Of a stretch of 64,000 nucleotides of DNA, positions 29,374 to 38,547 are shown piece after piece. Position numbers and translations under genes: made by a program. The DNA lies in NCBI RefSeq assembly GCF_006517625.1, contig NZ_VHQI01000001.1, positions 564,180 to 628,179 on the forward strand, read 5' to 3'. Each line of letters begins with the position of its first letter. Positions within the stretch are counted from its first letter, which is position 1. The stretch comes from Mixta tenebrionis (GTDB lineage: Bacteria; Pseudomonadota; Gammaproteobacteria; Enterobacterales; Enterobacteriaceae). The notes below the pieces were generated by a model, which made no database searches, was not told the origin of the DNA, and saw nothing but the letters and a program-made list of their open reading frames with translations.

Positions 29374-29589
29374 ATGAACACAATGAGACGCTGCCTTGAC
29401 TGTGGCAGGTGTGTTCAGCGCTCACGTCAGGTCGGCTCCGACTGGAGAAGTTTGCTCTGCCTGCTGACGCGCTCGCCCTTCCGCCTGCGTCTGGCGCTGC
29501 TGGCCTTGCTTAGCGGGCGTTGCTCCGCAGGCGCTTCCTGCTCACGCCCGATCTGGCGCGGCCCGGCGGATTCCAGCCCGCGCGGTTGA
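29374..29589 (+). CDS. mntS: MntS-like small protein, extended and cysteine-rich
   Basis: A 71-residue frame with a strong GGAGG six to seven bases before its ATG. Residues 30-45 (LTRSPFRLRLALLALL) align with the core of the 42-residue E. coli MntS (SHSPFKVRLMLLSML), and position next to mntR and ompX also matches E. coli. E. coli MntS raises free Mn(II) by inhibiting the exporter MntP. Unlike MntS, this protein has a 25-residue N-terminal extension with CLDCGRC and further cysteines after the core, which could bind metal. The alignment is short, so orthology rests partly on context and the MntR boxes. Confidence 0.6.
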   Translation: MNTMRRCLDCGRCVQRSRQVGSDWRSLLCLLTRSPFRLRLALLALLSGRCSAGASCSRPIWRGPADSSPRG

Positions 29590-29633
29590 CTCGGGCTTTA
29601 TCTGAAAAGCGCAGCTTTGCGCCGCGCAGAGAC

Positions 29634-29665
29634 AAAAAAACGGCCCTTCTCAGGGCCGTTTTTGT
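29634..29665. terminator. Bidirectional terminator between mntS-like gene and ompX
   Basis: ACGGCCCT and AGGGCCGT form a perfect 8-bp stem with a TCTC loop, flanked by A7 and T5 runs. Confidence 0.88.
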
Positions 29666-29685
29666 TATCCTACCTGCGGGCAAGA

Positions 29686-30198
29686 TTAGAAGCTGTAGCC
29701 GACGCCTGCGATCCAGGTGCCAACGTCAACGCTGCGGATACGGCTCTGCTCGTAGCCTACGTCGATAGCGAAGTTTTCGTACGGGTTGAACTGCAGACCG
29801 GCGCCGTAAGAAACGCCAACGTCGCTGGAGTCAGTTTTGTTACGAACAGCCTGCTCGTTCTGCTGGAATTTACCGTAGCCGATACCTACTACGCCGTAGA
29901 TGCTCGCCCAGTCGTTAAAACGGTAAGCCGGACCACCGGTGATGCTGTAGTATTGGCCTTTGTTGTAAAAGCCGTTTTCGCTACGATCTTTCTCGGTATA
30001 GGTGAAAGAACCGATCCAACCCAGCGGGTTAGAACCATCTTCGTAGCGATATTTCAGGTTGAAGCCGTTAGCTTTGTTCGCAACGCCCTGCATATCGCTC
30101 TGAGCGTAACCGCCAGTAACGGTGCTTTGCGCCATTGCGGAACCGGCAGTAACAGCCAGTACACAAGCCAGTGCTGAAAGACATGTAATTTTTTTCAT
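29686..30198 (-). CDS. ompX: Outer membrane protein OmpX
   Basis: 170-residue eight-stranded beta-barrel (E. coli 171). The signal peptide is residues 1-23 (cleaved after SAMA). Family segments are STVTGGYAQSDMQG, YRYEDGSNPLGWIGSFTYTEKDR, and the C-terminal strand IAGVGYSF with terminal Phe needed for outer-membrane assembly. I chose the ATG at 30198, which has GAGGTGG just upstream; a frame reaching 30252 is unsupported. Members protrude from the cell surface and affect adhesion and stress response. Confidence 0.95.
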   Translation of the reverse strand: MKKITCLSALACVLAVTAGSAMAQSTVTGGYAQSDMQGVANKANGFNLKYRYEDGSNPLGWIGSFTYTEKDRSENGFYNKGQYYSITGGPAYRFNDWASIYGVVGIGYGKFQQNEQAVRNKTDSSDVGVSYGAGLQFNPYENFAIDVGYEQSRIRSVDVGTWIAGVGYSF

Positions 30199-30589
30199 AA
30201 CCACCTCAAATGTGATAGTACTTCTCTCCTGACAACGCTGAAAATATAACAAAACTCAGCGGGAAACTCTGCCTTGAAATCATTGTCTAACAGATAGTTT
30301 CGTGTAACAGAAAGTTAATGGATTGTCGCAGGTTGTTCATTTTACTTAAAAAATCCTGTTTTCCCCCGCCTGGCGTCGTCGAGATAAAAAAAGGTTCATT
30401 AAGATAGTTCTTAAATAAATCTGACACTTCTTTACGCAAAACGACGGAAAAACGCTCACAATTTCATCAGCGCCGGCTAAAAATTTCCTCTGCCGCAGGA
30501 AAATTTTTCTCTTCTGTCGATCTTTCAGGGAGGTGGCGCGTAAACTAATCGCTCCCTACCCGCTCATGGATAACAAGGCAGATTGAAGG
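30199..30589. other. ompX-rhtA divergent promoter region with hairpin
   Basis: This 391-base AT-rich region holds the promoters of divergent ompX and rhtA; no gene is seen. At 30479-30509 a hairpin with A/T-rich arms and a CC/GG core (AAAAATTTCCT and AGGAAAATTTTT) is followed by TCTCTTC, about 80 bases before the rhtA start. It resembles a terminator or attenuator in the rhtA leader. Its function is not shown. Confidence 0.45.
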
Positions 30590-31501
30590 ATGTCTTTTCG
30601 TTCCCTACGCAGCACCTTTACCTCATCACAAGCGATTTTACCGCTGACCGTTTTACTGATTGCGATGATTTCCATACAGGGCGGCGCCGCCCTGGCAAAA
30701 TCACTGTTCCCCAGCGCCGGCGCGCCGGGCATTACCGCGTTGCGCCTTAGCCTGGGTACGCTCATCCTCTGTATCATTTTCAAACCCTGGCGGCTGCGCT
30801 TTGATGCGCGGCAGCGTAAGGCGCTGGTACTTTACGGGCTGGCGCTGGGCGGCATGAACTATCTGTTCTATCTTTCCATCAGCACCGTGCCGCTGGGCGT
30901 AGCGGTCGCGCTGGAGTTTACCGGCCCGCTGGCGCTGGCGCTGTTTGGCTCGCGACGTCCGCGCGATTTTATCTGGGTGCTGATAGCGGTGCTGGGGCTG
31001 TGGTGGCTGCTGCCGCTGGGCCAGAGCATCAACCATGTCGATCCGCAGGGCGCCGCGCTGGCGGTGGGCGCCGGCGTCTGCTGGGCTATTTATATTCTGG
31101 CCGGTCAGCGCGCCGGGGCGGGACACGGCCCGGCAACGGTAGCGGCAGGTTCGGTTATCGCCTCGATAATTTTTGTTCCGCTCGGCCTGACTTTCGCCGC
31201 CGAAGGCATCTGGCAGCTGTCGCTGCTGCCGCTGGCGCTGGCGGTAGCGGTGCTGTCTACCGCGCTGCCCTACTCGTTGGAGATGATGGCGCTGACGCGG
31301 CTGCCGGCATCGACTTTCGGCACGCTGACCAGCCTGGAGCCAGCAATGGGCGCGCTCTCCGGCATGATTTTTCTTGGCGAGTCGCTTACGCTGGTGCAGT
31401 GGCTGGGACTGCTGGCGATCGTTATCGCTTCGGCAGGCGCGACTATCACCAGCCGTCCACGTAAAGCCACTGTTGTCGCGCTTGATAAGCGCGCCCAGTA
31501 A
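30590..31501 (+). CDS. rhtA: Threonine/homoserine exporter RhtA (EamA family)
   Basis: 303-residue inner-membrane exporter (E. coli 295) with ten predicted helices in two EamA halves. Landmarks: SIQGGAALAKSLFP near the N-terminus, GAPGITALRLSLGTLI, and GGMNYLFYLSISTVPLGVAVALEFTGPLALALF in the first half; STALPYSLEMMALTRLP and EPAMGALSGMIFLGE in the second. It removes excess threonine and homoserine. RBS GAAGG sits directly before the ATG. A terminator follows at 31521. Confidence 0.92.
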   Translation: MSFRSLRSTFTSSQAILPLTVLLIAMISIQGGAALAKSLFPSAGAPGITALRLSLGTLILCIIFKPWRLRFDARQRKALVLYGLALGGMNYLFYLSISTVPLGVAVALEFTGPLALALFGSRRPRDFIWVLIAVLGLWWLLPLGQSINHVDPQGAALAVGAGVCWAIYILAGQRAGAGHGPATVAAGSVIASIIFVPLGLTFAAEGIWQLSLLPLALAVAVLSTALPYSLEMMALTRLPASTFGTLTSLEPAMGALSGMIFLGESLTLVQWLGLLAIVIASAGATITSRPRKATVVALDKRAQ

Positions 31502-31520
31502 ATATTTATAGCTGTTACCG

Positions 31521-31548
31521 TTCAGCCTGTTTGACCAGGCTGAATATT
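31521..31548 (+). terminator. Terminator after rhtA
   Basis: TTCAGCCTG and CAGGCTGAA form a perfect 9-bp stem with a six-base loop, followed by TATTTCC. Confidence 0.75.
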
Positions 31549-31874
31549 TCCTGCCTGTGGCGCTTAATATTATTCCGGCGCCGGCGCGCGGCGGATGATT
31601 ATATTTTGTAAAACTTAATAAAATTAATTAACCGTTATGTTTCCGCCGCGCCTGTAAAACAAAATACACTTAATATCAATAAATTATAATTAAACCATGC
31701 GCTGGTAAGGTTCGATCGGTCTGTTAGCGCCGCCGGAAAAAATAAAAAAATCGCTTTGCTGACAAATCGATAAAGCCTATTCAAGCAACAGGCAGCAACT
31801 TTCCGGCAGCCTCACAATCCGGTGCTATACTTAATCCCGTGCTTAATTAGGACAAACGACATTAGAGGATAATA
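31549..31874 (+). promoter_or_regulatory. dps upstream region
   Basis: About 326 bases, strongly AT-rich from 31595 to 31790, with no ORF. In E. coli dps is driven by sigma-S, and by OxyR with IHF; an A/T-rich curved upstream region fits IHF/Fis binding, but I could not assign exact boxes. A CTATACTTAAT sequence at 31825-31835, about 40 bases before the start codon, closely fits the sigma-S -10 pattern CTATACTTAA. Confidence 0.6.
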
Positions 31875-32381
31875 ATGATGAGTACCGCAAAACTGGTTAA
31901 AACGAATTCTTCCGATCTGATCTACACCCGTAACAACGTGGCAGAGAACGAGAAAAAAGCCACCATCGAGGTACTTAATCGTCTGGTTGTCGAATTCATC
32001 GACCTGTCGCTGATCACTAAACAGGCGCACTGGAACATGCGTGGCGCTAACTTTATCGGCGTACATGAAATGCTGGACGGCTTCCGTACCGCCATTACCG
32101 ATCACCAGGATACCATGGCTGAACGTGTGGTACAGCTCGGCGGCGTCGCGCTGGGCACCGCGCAGGTAGTGGCGGATAAAACCCCACTTCAGAGCTACCC
32201 GCTGAACATTCACAGCGTGCAGGATCATCTGAAGGCGCTGGCGGATCGTTACGGTCTGGTCGCCAATGACGTGCGCAAAGCCATTACTGAAGTGAATGAC
32301 GAAGATACGGCGGATATCTTTACCGCTGCCTCACGCGATCTGGATAAATTCCTGTGGTTCATTGAATCCAACATCGAATAA
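31875..32381 (+). CDS. dps: DNA starvation/stationary-phase protection protein Dps
   Basis: Ferritin-like dodecamer subunit that binds DNA and oxidises Fe(II) with peroxide. 168 residues, or 167 from the second ATG (31878), which matches E. coli MSTAKLVK. The lysine-bearing N-terminal tail for DNA binding is present, as are the inter-subunit ferroxidase ligands (KQAHWNMRG His, HEMLDGFRT His and Asp, [11 protein letters not shown] Glu). The end [14 protein letters not shown] equals the E. coli end. RBS AGAGGA lies upstream and a sigma-S-type -10 precedes it. Confidence 0.96.
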   Translation: MMSTAKLVKTNSSDLIYTRNNVAENEKKATIEVLNRLVVEFIDLSLITKQAHWNMRGANFIGVHEMLDGFRTAITDHQDTMAERVVQLGGVALGTAQVVADKTPLQSYPLNIHSVQDHLKALADRYGLVANDVRKAITEVNDEDTADIFTAASRDLDKFLWFIESNIE

Positions 32382-32429
32382 GCACTGAAGCCAGTATCAA
32401 ATAAGCGTTCGCGCTTTACCGCCAACGAA

Positions 32430-32457
32430 AAACGGATGGGAGACCATCCGTTTTTTT
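32430..32457 (+). terminator. Terminator after dps
   Basis: AAACGGATGG, GAGA loop, CCATCCGTTTTTTT: strong stem and T7 run. Confidence 0.9.
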
Positions 32458-32550
32458 GCTTTTTTATTGCTGCTTTATGACTCATTTAACAATTTAGTCA
32501 CTTATTTATTTCCCTTTTGCCGCTTTTCAGGCTCAATCTGAGTCTCCTGC

Positions 32551-32684
32551 TGCACTGACAGGCAGCAATGCACCAAAACGAGGCGTTAGTTTAGTGCAGT
32601 CGCGGAATTATCCGCCTGAACCGCTCCGTTACGCTTGTTAACCCCTTGTTTAGATGGCAGATAAAAGTTGGCATAGTTTTTTCA
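32551..32684 (+). promoter_or_regulatory. glnH sigma54-like promoter with NtrC-like sites
   Basis: TTGGCATAGTTTTTTCA at 32668-32684 resembles the sigma54 promoter of E. coli glnH: GG at the -24 element, then a weak -12 (TC instead of GC) after ten bases. Upstream, TGCACTG-ACA-GGCAGCA (32551-32567) and TGCACCA beginning at 32569 resemble the NtrC consensus TGCACC-N5-GGTGCA. Together they predict nitrogen-starvation control of glnHPQ. Matches are partial. Confidence 0.55.
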
Positions 32685-32741
32685 TATGACCAGCGGCAAC
32701 AGCGGCGCAACGCGCGCCGCGTCGGTAATAAGGATAAAATG

Positions 32742-33488
32742 ATGAAGTCTGTTTTTAAGTTCACCCTCGCCGCGTTAGCGCTGGCCTGCGCCGTCTCCTC
32801 CACGGCGGCGGAAAAACCGCTGCTGGTAGCCACGGATACCGCCTTCGTCCCCTTTGAGTTCAAGCAGGGTGATAAATATGTCGGCTTTGATATTGATTTA
32901 TGGGACGCCATCGCAAAGCAGCTCAATCTCACTTACAGCCTGAAGCCTATGGACTTCAGCGGCATTATTCCGGCGCTGCAAACGCGTAACGTCGATCTGG
33001 CGCTGGCCGGCATCACTATTACCGACGAACGTAAAAAAGCGATCGATTTCAGCGACGGCTATTACAAAAGCGGTCTGCTGGTGATGGTCAAAGCGAATAA
33101 TAACGAGGTGAAAAGCATTGACGATCTGAATGGCAAAGTGGTGGCGGTAAAGAGCGGTACCGGTTCGGTTGACTATGCCAAAACGCATATCAAAACTAAA
33201 GATCTGCGCCAGTTCCCGAATATTGACAACGCCTATATGGAGCTGGGCACTAACCGTGCCGATGCGGTACTGCACGATACGCCGAATATTCTCTACTTTA
33301 TTCATACCGCCGGGCGCGGAAAGTTTAAGGCGGTAGGCGATTCGCTGGAAGCACAGCAATATGGCATCGCTCTGCCGAAAGGCAGCGACGAACTGCGCAA
33401 CAAGATTAACGGCGCGCTGAAAACCCTGCACGATAACGGCACCTACAATACCATCTATAAAAAATGGTTCGGCAGCGAGCCTAAATAA
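32742..33488 (+). CDS. glnH: Glutamine-binding periplasmic protein GlnH
   Basis: 248 residues, the same as E. coli GlnH. Signal peptide to about residue 22 (SSTAA), then [17 protein letters not shown]. It is an SBP family 3 protein with the glutamine site residues in [32 protein letters not shown] and [10 protein letters not shown]. It delivers L-glutamine to GlnPQ. I chose the ATG at 32742 (AGGA 7 bases upstream); an in-frame ATG lies one codon before. Confidence 0.96.
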   Translation: MKSVFKFTLAALALACAVSSTAAEKPLLVATDTAFVPFEFKQGDKYVGFDIDLWDAIAKQLNLTYSLKPMDFSGIIPALQTRNVDLALAGITITDERKKAIDFSDGYYKSGLLVMVKANNNEVKSIDDLNGKVVAVKSGTGSVDYAKTHIKTKDLRQFPNIDNAYMELGTNRADAVLHDTPNILYFIHTAGRGKFKAVGDSLEAQQYGIALPKGSDELRNKINGALKTLHDNGTYNTIYKKWFGSEPK

Positions 33489-33582
33489 TCTGCTTCCCGC
33501 AAGGGTTTTATACGTCAGGGATGCCATGCATCCCTGCGTTTGTTTGTTGTAACCATGACGGATAGCTTCCGGAGAAAACACC

Positions 33583-34242
33583 ATGGAATTTGACTGGAGC
33601 GTCATTTGGCCTTCCCTGCCGCTGCTGCTGACGGGAGCCAAAATGACGTTGCTCATCTCTGTGCTTGGTCTGCTGGGCGGGCTGGTTATCGGCGTCATTG
33701 CCGGTTTCGCCCGCGCTTACGGCGGCTGGCTGACGAATAATATCGCGCTGGTTTTTATCGAGCTGATTCGCGGCACGCCGATTGTAGTGCAGGTGATGTT
33801 TATCTATTTCGCTCTGCCGATGGCGCTCCCCGATCTGCGCATCGATCCCTTTACCGCTGCGGTGGTCACTATCATGATTAACTCAGGCGCCTACATTGCG
33901 GAAATTACCCGCGGCGCGGTGCTGTCGATTCATAACGGCTTCCGCGAGGCGGGGCTGGCGCTTGGCCTGTCGCGACGCGAAACGCTGCGCTATGTAATTA
34001 TGCCGCTGGCCCTGCGTCGTATGCTGCCGCCGCTGGGCAACCAGTGGATCGTCAGCATCAAGGATACCTCGCTGTTTATCGTCATCGGCGTGGCGGAACT
34101 GACGCGTCAGGGTCAGGAAATCATTGCCGGTAACTTCCGCGCGCTGGAAATTTGGAGCGCGGTGGCGATTATCTATCTGGTTATTACGCTGGTGTTAAGC
34201 TTCGCGCTGCGGCGCCTTGAAAAAAGGATGAAAATCCTGTGA
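33583..34242 (+). CDS. glnP: Glutamine ABC transporter permease GlnP
   Basis: 219 residues, the same as E. coli GlnP. HisM-type polar amino acid permease with about five helices ([26 protein letters not shown] first) and the EAA loop [26 protein letters not shown] near residue 125 that contacts GlnQ. It forms the inner-membrane pore. It is 94 bases after glnH and overlaps glnQ by four bases. Confidence 0.96.
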   Translation: MEFDWSVIWPSLPLLLTGAKMTLLISVLGLLGGLVIGVIAGFARAYGGWLTNNIALVFIELIRGTPIVVQVMFIYFALPMALPDLRIDPFTAAVVTIMINSGAYIAEITRGAVLSIHNGFREAGLALGLSRRETLRYVIMPLALRRMLPPLGNQWIVSIKDTSLFIVIGVAELTRQGQEIIAGNFRALEIWSAVAIIYLVITLVLSFALRRLEKRMKIL

Positions 34243-34961
34243 TTGAATTTAAAAACGTCTGCAAGCATTTTGGGCAAACCCAGGTGCTGCATAATATCGA
34301 TCTGCAAATAAATCAGGGTGAAGTGGTGGTGATTATCGGCCCTTCCGGCTCCGGTAAATCCACCCTGCTGCGCTGCATTAACAAGCTGGAGGAGATCACC
34401 AGCGGCGAGCTGATCGTGGACGGCCTGAAAGTCAACGATCCTAAGGTGGACGAGCGTCTGATCCGCCAGGAGGCGGGCATGGTTTTCCAGCAGTTTCATC
34501 TGTTCCCGCAGATGACCGCGCTGGAAAACGTCGCTTTCGGTCCGATACGTGTGCGCGGCGTAAAAAAAGAGGCGGCGCATCAGCTGGCGAAAACGCTGCT
34601 GAACAAGGTGGGGCTGGCCGAGCGCGCCGGTCATTACCCTGCCGAACTTTCCGGCGGCCAGCAGCAGCGCGTGGCGATTGCGCGCGCGCTGGCGGTAAAG
34701 CCGAAGATGATGCTGTTCGACGAGCCGACCTCGGCGCTTGACCCGGAGCTGCGCCACGAAGTGTTGAAAGTGATGCAGGATCTGGCGGAAGAAGGCATGA
34801 CGATGGTTATCGTTACCCACGAGGTGGGCTTCGCGCAGAAAGTGGCCTCGCGCCTGATCTTTATTGATAAAGGCCGCATAGCTGAAGATGGCGATCCCGA
34901 TTCGCTGATCGCTAATCCGCCCAGCAGCCGCCTGCGCGAGTTTTTACAGCACGTTTCCTGA
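34239..34961 (+). CDS. glnQ: Glutamine ABC transporter ATP-binding protein GlnQ
   Basis: 240 residues, equal to E. coli GlnQ. Walker [10 protein letters not shown] near residue 34, Q-loop [10 protein letters not shown], signature LSGGQQQR and Walker [14 protein letters not shown]. The start is GTG inside GTGA, overlapping the glnP stop, so translation is coupled. It energises glutamine uptake. A terminator follows at 35011. Confidence 0.96.
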   Translation: MIEFKNVCKHFGQTQVLHNIDLQINQGEVVVIIGPSGSGKSTLLRCINKLEEITSGELIVDGLKVNDPKVDERLIRQEAGMVFQQFHLFPQMTALENVAFGPIRVRGVKKEAAHQLAKTLLNKVGLAERAGHYPAELSGGQQQRVAIARALAVKPKMMLFDEPTSALDPELRHEVLKVMQDLAEEGMTMVIVTHEVGFAQKVASRLIFIDKGRIAEDGDPDSLIANPPSSRLREFLQHVS

Positions 34962-35010
34962 GGCGGCTAAACCTCTGCAAACGCAAGCGGCAGATTGCCG
35001 TAACGCGACA

Positions 35011-35044
35011 GGCCCGCGCCGTTTATACCGCGGGCCGTTTTATC
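35011..35044 (+). terminator. Terminator after glnHPQ
   Basis: GGCCCGCG and CGCGGGCC form an 8-bp stem with a ten-base loop, then GTTTTATCTT. Confidence 0.8.
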
Positions 35045-35150
35045 TTCTTTTCCCGCTCCTCCTGCGCCGCCGCAATTCAGCATAGCGTCAAATAATCAGC
35101 GTCTATACTTTGCTGGCAATGTCGCCGTAGCTGTCGCCCTGAGGAAAAAG

Positions 35151-37424
35151 ATGTTGGGAATGAACGCCGCGTGGTTACGCCTGCGCAAGGGAATCCTGTT
35201 ATTACTGTGGTTTAGCCTGATACCAACGGCGCAGGCGCTATCGATGCCCGCCGCCGTTGCCAGCCAGCAGGCCCAGAAATCTGGCGCCCCTGCGCCCCAG
35301 CATGAACCGACGCCGGAAGAAAAAAGAGCAGCCTGGAGCGCGCTGGCGACCATTCTGGAAAACGATCAATCACGCGAAGAGCTGATTGAACAACTGCGTA
35401 ACGCCGCCGCCAGCCCCAGCAACGCCGTCGCGCCAGAGCTGACGCCGCCTGTCGCGCAGGAAGAGGAAGAAAAAACCATCCTGCAGAGCGTTACCGAGGT
35501 GACGCGCCAGTATGGCGGCCGGTTCGCCGGCAGCTTTATTCACCTTTACCGCAATATCGCCTCTGCCCCGCATAAGGCTTTTAATCAACAGACCTTTTTC
35601 AACGCGCTTAACCATTTCCTGATGCTCGCCGTCGCGCTGTTCGCCTTCTACTGGCTGATCCGCACGCTGGTTTCGCCGCTTTACCGGCGCATGGGCCTGT
35701 GGGGACGAAAAAAGAGCGGCCTCCCCGGCAGCTGGCTGCATCTGCCGCTGACCATTGTCGGCGCCTTTGCTATCGATCTGCTGCTGCTGGCGCTGGCGCT
35801 GTTTGTCGGCCAGATCCTTAGCGATAATCTCAATGCCGGCAGCCGCACTATCGCCTGGCAGCAGGGACTGTTTCTCAACGCCTTCGCGCTGATTGAATTT
35901 TTTAAGGCGGTGCTGCGGCTGATTTTCTGCCCGCGCTATCCGGAACTGCGCCCCTTTCCGGTGAGCGACCTGCGCGCGCGCTACTGGCATACCCGTTTGA
36001 GCTGGCTGAGCGGCCTGATTGGTTACGGCCTGCTGGTGGTAGTGCCGATCGTTTCCAATCAGGTCAACGTGCAGGTGGGCGCGCTGATTAACGTAGTGAT
36101 TATGGGCCTGATGACCGGCTGGGCGCTGTGGCTGATTTTCCACAACCGACGCAATATCCAGCGCGAGCTGATTAGCCTTTCCGAGCGCTCGCTCTCGTTC
36201 TTTTCGCTGTTTATCCGCGCCTTCGCTTTTATCTGGCACTGGGTGGCCAGCGCCTATTTTATCGTGCTGTTTTTCTTTTCGATCTTTAACCCTGGCGACA
36301 GCCTGAAGTTCATGATGTCGGCTACGGTACGCAGCCTGGTGATTATCGGCCTTGGCGCGCTGGTTTCCGGCATGCTGACGCGCTGGATCAGCAAGACGAT
36401 CACCCTTTCGCCGGAGACGCGCCGTGCATGGCCGGAGCTGCAAAAACGCATTAACGGCTGGCTCTCTTTTATGCTGAAGGCGGCGCGTATCCTTACCGTA
36501 TTTGCCGTCGTGCTGCTGTTGCTGAACGCCTGGAATCTGTTCGATCTCTGGTACTGGCTCACCGCCGGCGCCGGCGAAAAGTTAGTGGACGTGCTGATCC
36601 GCGTGTTTATTATCCTGCTGTTCTCAGCGGTAGGCTGGACGCTGCTGGCCAGCCTGATTGAAAGCCGCCTTTCTTCCGATCTGCACGGCCGCCCGATGCC
36701 CAGCGCCCGCACGCGCACGCTGCTGACGCTGTTCCGTAACGCGCTGGCGGTAGTGATCAGCACCATTACCATTATGATCGTGCTGTCGGAAATCGGCGTC
36801 AATATCGCGCCGCTGCTGGCGGGCGCGGGCGCGCTGGGGCTGGCGATATCTTTCGGTTCGCAGACGCTGGTGAAAGATATTATTACCGGCATCTTTATTC
36901 AGTTCGAGAACGGCATGAATACCGGCGATCTGGTGACTATCGGGCCGCTGACCGGCACGGTGGAGCGTATGTCGATCCGCTCGGTCGGCGTGCGCCAGGA
37001 TACCGGCGCCTATCACATTATTCCCTGGTCATCGATAACCACCTTCGCCAACTTTGTGCGCGGCATCGGCTCTTTTGTTGCTAATTATGATGTCGATCGC
37101 CGGGAAAACAGCGATCGCGCCAACGCCGCGCTGCGGGCTGCGGTAGAAGAGCTAATGACGCGCGAAGATATTCGCCCGCTGATTATCGGCGAACCGAGCT
37201 TTGCCGGGCTGGTGGGGCTGAGCGAGCGCGCCTTTACCGTGCGCGTCTCCATTACCACCCAGCCGCTGAAGCAGTGGACGGTACGTTTTGCGCTGGATGA
37301 GCTGGTGAAGAAGCACTTTGATGCGGCGGGCATTCAGGCGCCGCGCCAGACGGTGCAGCTGATGCAGCACGACGCGGCAGAAGCGGACGCCGCGACGATA
37401 AAAAGCCTGCCGGCGCCGAAATAA
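35151..37424 (+). CDS. ybiO: Moderate-conductance mechanosensitive channel YbiO (MscM)
   Basis: 757-residue MscS-family channel (E. coli YbiO 741). A signal peptide (cleaved near TAQA) leads a periplasmic stretch of about 110 residues. Then come about eight extra helices, and the pore helix TM3 with the MscS pattern (NIAPLLAGAGALGLAISFGSQ, residues near 545). The beta domain follows (TLVKDIITGIFIQFENGMNTGDLVTIG) and a cytoplasmic alpha/beta tail. It opens during osmotic downshock. Its position after glnQ matches E. coli. Confidence 0.93.
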   Translation: MLGMNAAWLRLRKGILLLLWFSLIPTAQALSMPAAVASQQAQKSGAPAPQHEPTPEEKRAAWSALATILENDQSREELIEQLRNAAASPSNAVAPELTPPVAQEEEEKTILQSVTEVTRQYGGRFAGSFIHLYRNIASAPHKAFNQQTFFNALNHFLMLAVALFAFYWLIRTLVSPLYRRMGLWGRKKSGLPGSWLHLPLTIVGAFAIDLLLLALALFVGQILSDNLNAGSRTIAWQQGLFLNAFALIEFFKAVLRLIFCPRYPELRPFPVSDLRARYWHTRLSWLSGLIGYGLLVVVPIVSNQVNVQVGALINVVIMGLMTGWALWLIFHNRRNIQRELISLSERSLSFFSLFIRAFAFIWHWVASAYFIVLFFFSIFNPGDSLKFMMSATVRSLVIIGLGALVSGMLTRWISKTITLSPETRRAWPELQKRINGWLSFMLKAARILTVFAVVLLLLNAWNLFDLWYWLTAGAGEKLVDVLIRVFIILLFSAVGWTLLASLIESRLSSDLHGRPMPSARTRTLLTLFRNALAVVISTITIMIVLSEIGVNIAPLLAGAGALGLAISFGSQTLVKDIITGIFIQFENGMNTGDLVTIGPLTGTVERMSIRSVGVRQDTGAYHIIPWSSITTFANFVRGIGSFVANYDVDRRENSDRANAALRAAVEELMTREDIRPLIIGEPSFAGLVGLSERAFTVRVSITTQPLKQWTVRFALDELVKKHFDAAGIQAPRQTVQLMQHDAAEADAATIKSLPAPK

Positions 37425-37426
37425 GT

Positions 37427-37502
37427 CTCAGGCGCGCGGCTTTACAAATCCCGGCGCCGTCGCTGACCGGCGGTTGGCGGGTTATCCTCAGGCGCGCGGC
37501 TT
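37427..37502. repeat. 16-bp direct repeat copying the rlmF 3' end
   Basis: CTCAGGCGCGCGGCTT occurs at 37427-37442 and again at 37487-37502, exactly 60 bases apart. The second copy contains the rlmF stop and its last four codons (KPRA). It lies between the convergent ybiO and rlmF and looks like a small local duplication. Confidence 0.7.
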
Positions 37503-38423
37503 CATCAGGCGCGCCCGCGCCGCGCTCTCCATAAAGGTCCAGGCGATAAAACGGCTCTGCTTCTGCCCCTGCGCCATATCAACGATACGCACCTCGCGCG
37601 CGCCGGCATCGGCCAGCGCCTGACGCAGCGCGGGCAAATGTTCGCGGCGCGATACCAGCGAGGTGAACCAAATAACCTGACGCGCATAGTCCACGCTTTC
37701 CGCAATAGTCTGACCGATAAAGGCCAGCTCGCCGCCTTCGCACCACAGCTCACCCTGCTGTCCGCCGAAATTGAGCGGCGCATCTTTCGCCAGGCCTAAA
37801 TTTCGCGCCTTGCGGGCGCTGCCCTCAGCCGCCTGTTCGCTGGAGGCGTGGAACGGCGGATTACAGATGGTGGCGTGGTAAAACTCATTCTTGTGGATGA
37901 TACCGTGGAAAATATGCCGGCTTTGCGGCTGGCGACGCAGGCGGATACCGCGGCGCAGCGACGGATTAGCATCCAGAATCGCGCCCGCCGCCTTCATCGC
38001 CTGGGCGTTAACCTCGGAGCCGGTAAAGCGCCAGCCATATTCGCGATAGCCGATCAGCGGATAGATGCAGTTGGCGCCGCAGCCGATATCCAGCAGGTTA
38101 ATATCGCGCGGCACCTGCTGCTGACAATCTTCCGCCAGCAAATCGGCCAGCCAGTGCAGATAATCGGCACGTCCCGGCACCGGCGGGCAGAGAAAGCCGT
38201 CCGGGATATCCCAGCGCTCGATCTGATAAAAGTGTTTCAGCAGCGCCTGATTCAGGGTTTTTACCGCCTGCGGATCGGCAAAATCGATCGAGCTTTCGCC
38301 ACGCGGCGTGGTAACGATAAACGCCTGCAGCGCAGGATGGGCGGCGATCAGCGCGGGAAAATCGTAGCGCTGACGATGACGATTACGGGGATGCAGTTGA
38401 CTCTTGGTGGCGGGCTGTTTCAT
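37488..38423 (-). CDS. rlmF: 23S rRNA (adenine-1618-N6)-methyltransferase RlmF
   Basis: SAM-dependent methyltransferase of A1618 in 23S rRNA; 311 residues (E. coli 308). [13 protein letters not shown] is at the N-terminus, the SAM motif I is [16 protein letters not shown] near residue 112, and the catalytic [11 protein letters not shown] (NPPF) is near 185. The tail [15 protein letters not shown] is conserved. I chose the ATG at 38423 (family start); a frame to 38501 has no similarity. Confidence 0.93.
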   Translation of the reverse strand: MKQPATKSQLHPRNRHRQRYDFPALIAAHPALQAFIVTTPRGESSIDFADPQAVKTLNQALLKHFYQIERWDIPDGFLCPPVPGRADYLHWLADLLAEDCQQQVPRDINLLDIGCGANCIYPLIGYREYGWRFTGSEVNAQAMKAAGAILDANPSLRRGIRLRRQPQSRHIFHGIIHKNEFYHATICNPPFHASSEQAAEGSARKARNLGLAKDAPLNFGGQQGELWCEGGELAFIGQTIAESVDYARQVIWFTSLVSRREHLPALRQALADAGAREVRIVDMAQGQKQSRFIAWTFMESAARARLMKPRA

Positions 38424-38547
38424 CAGGTTCTCTCTCTGGTAACGCCGCGTAAGATACCCGCTACGGAAAAAAGCGTAAACAATTGCCGCGCATTTTTTCA
38501 CGCTGAACAGGCTAAGATGAAAAGATTAACCCACGGTAAGGATCGCT

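Noticed and set aside
29520-29768. 82-codon plus-strand frame across the mntS/ompX terminator
   Set aside because: It crosses a strong bidirectional terminator and reads antisense into ompX.
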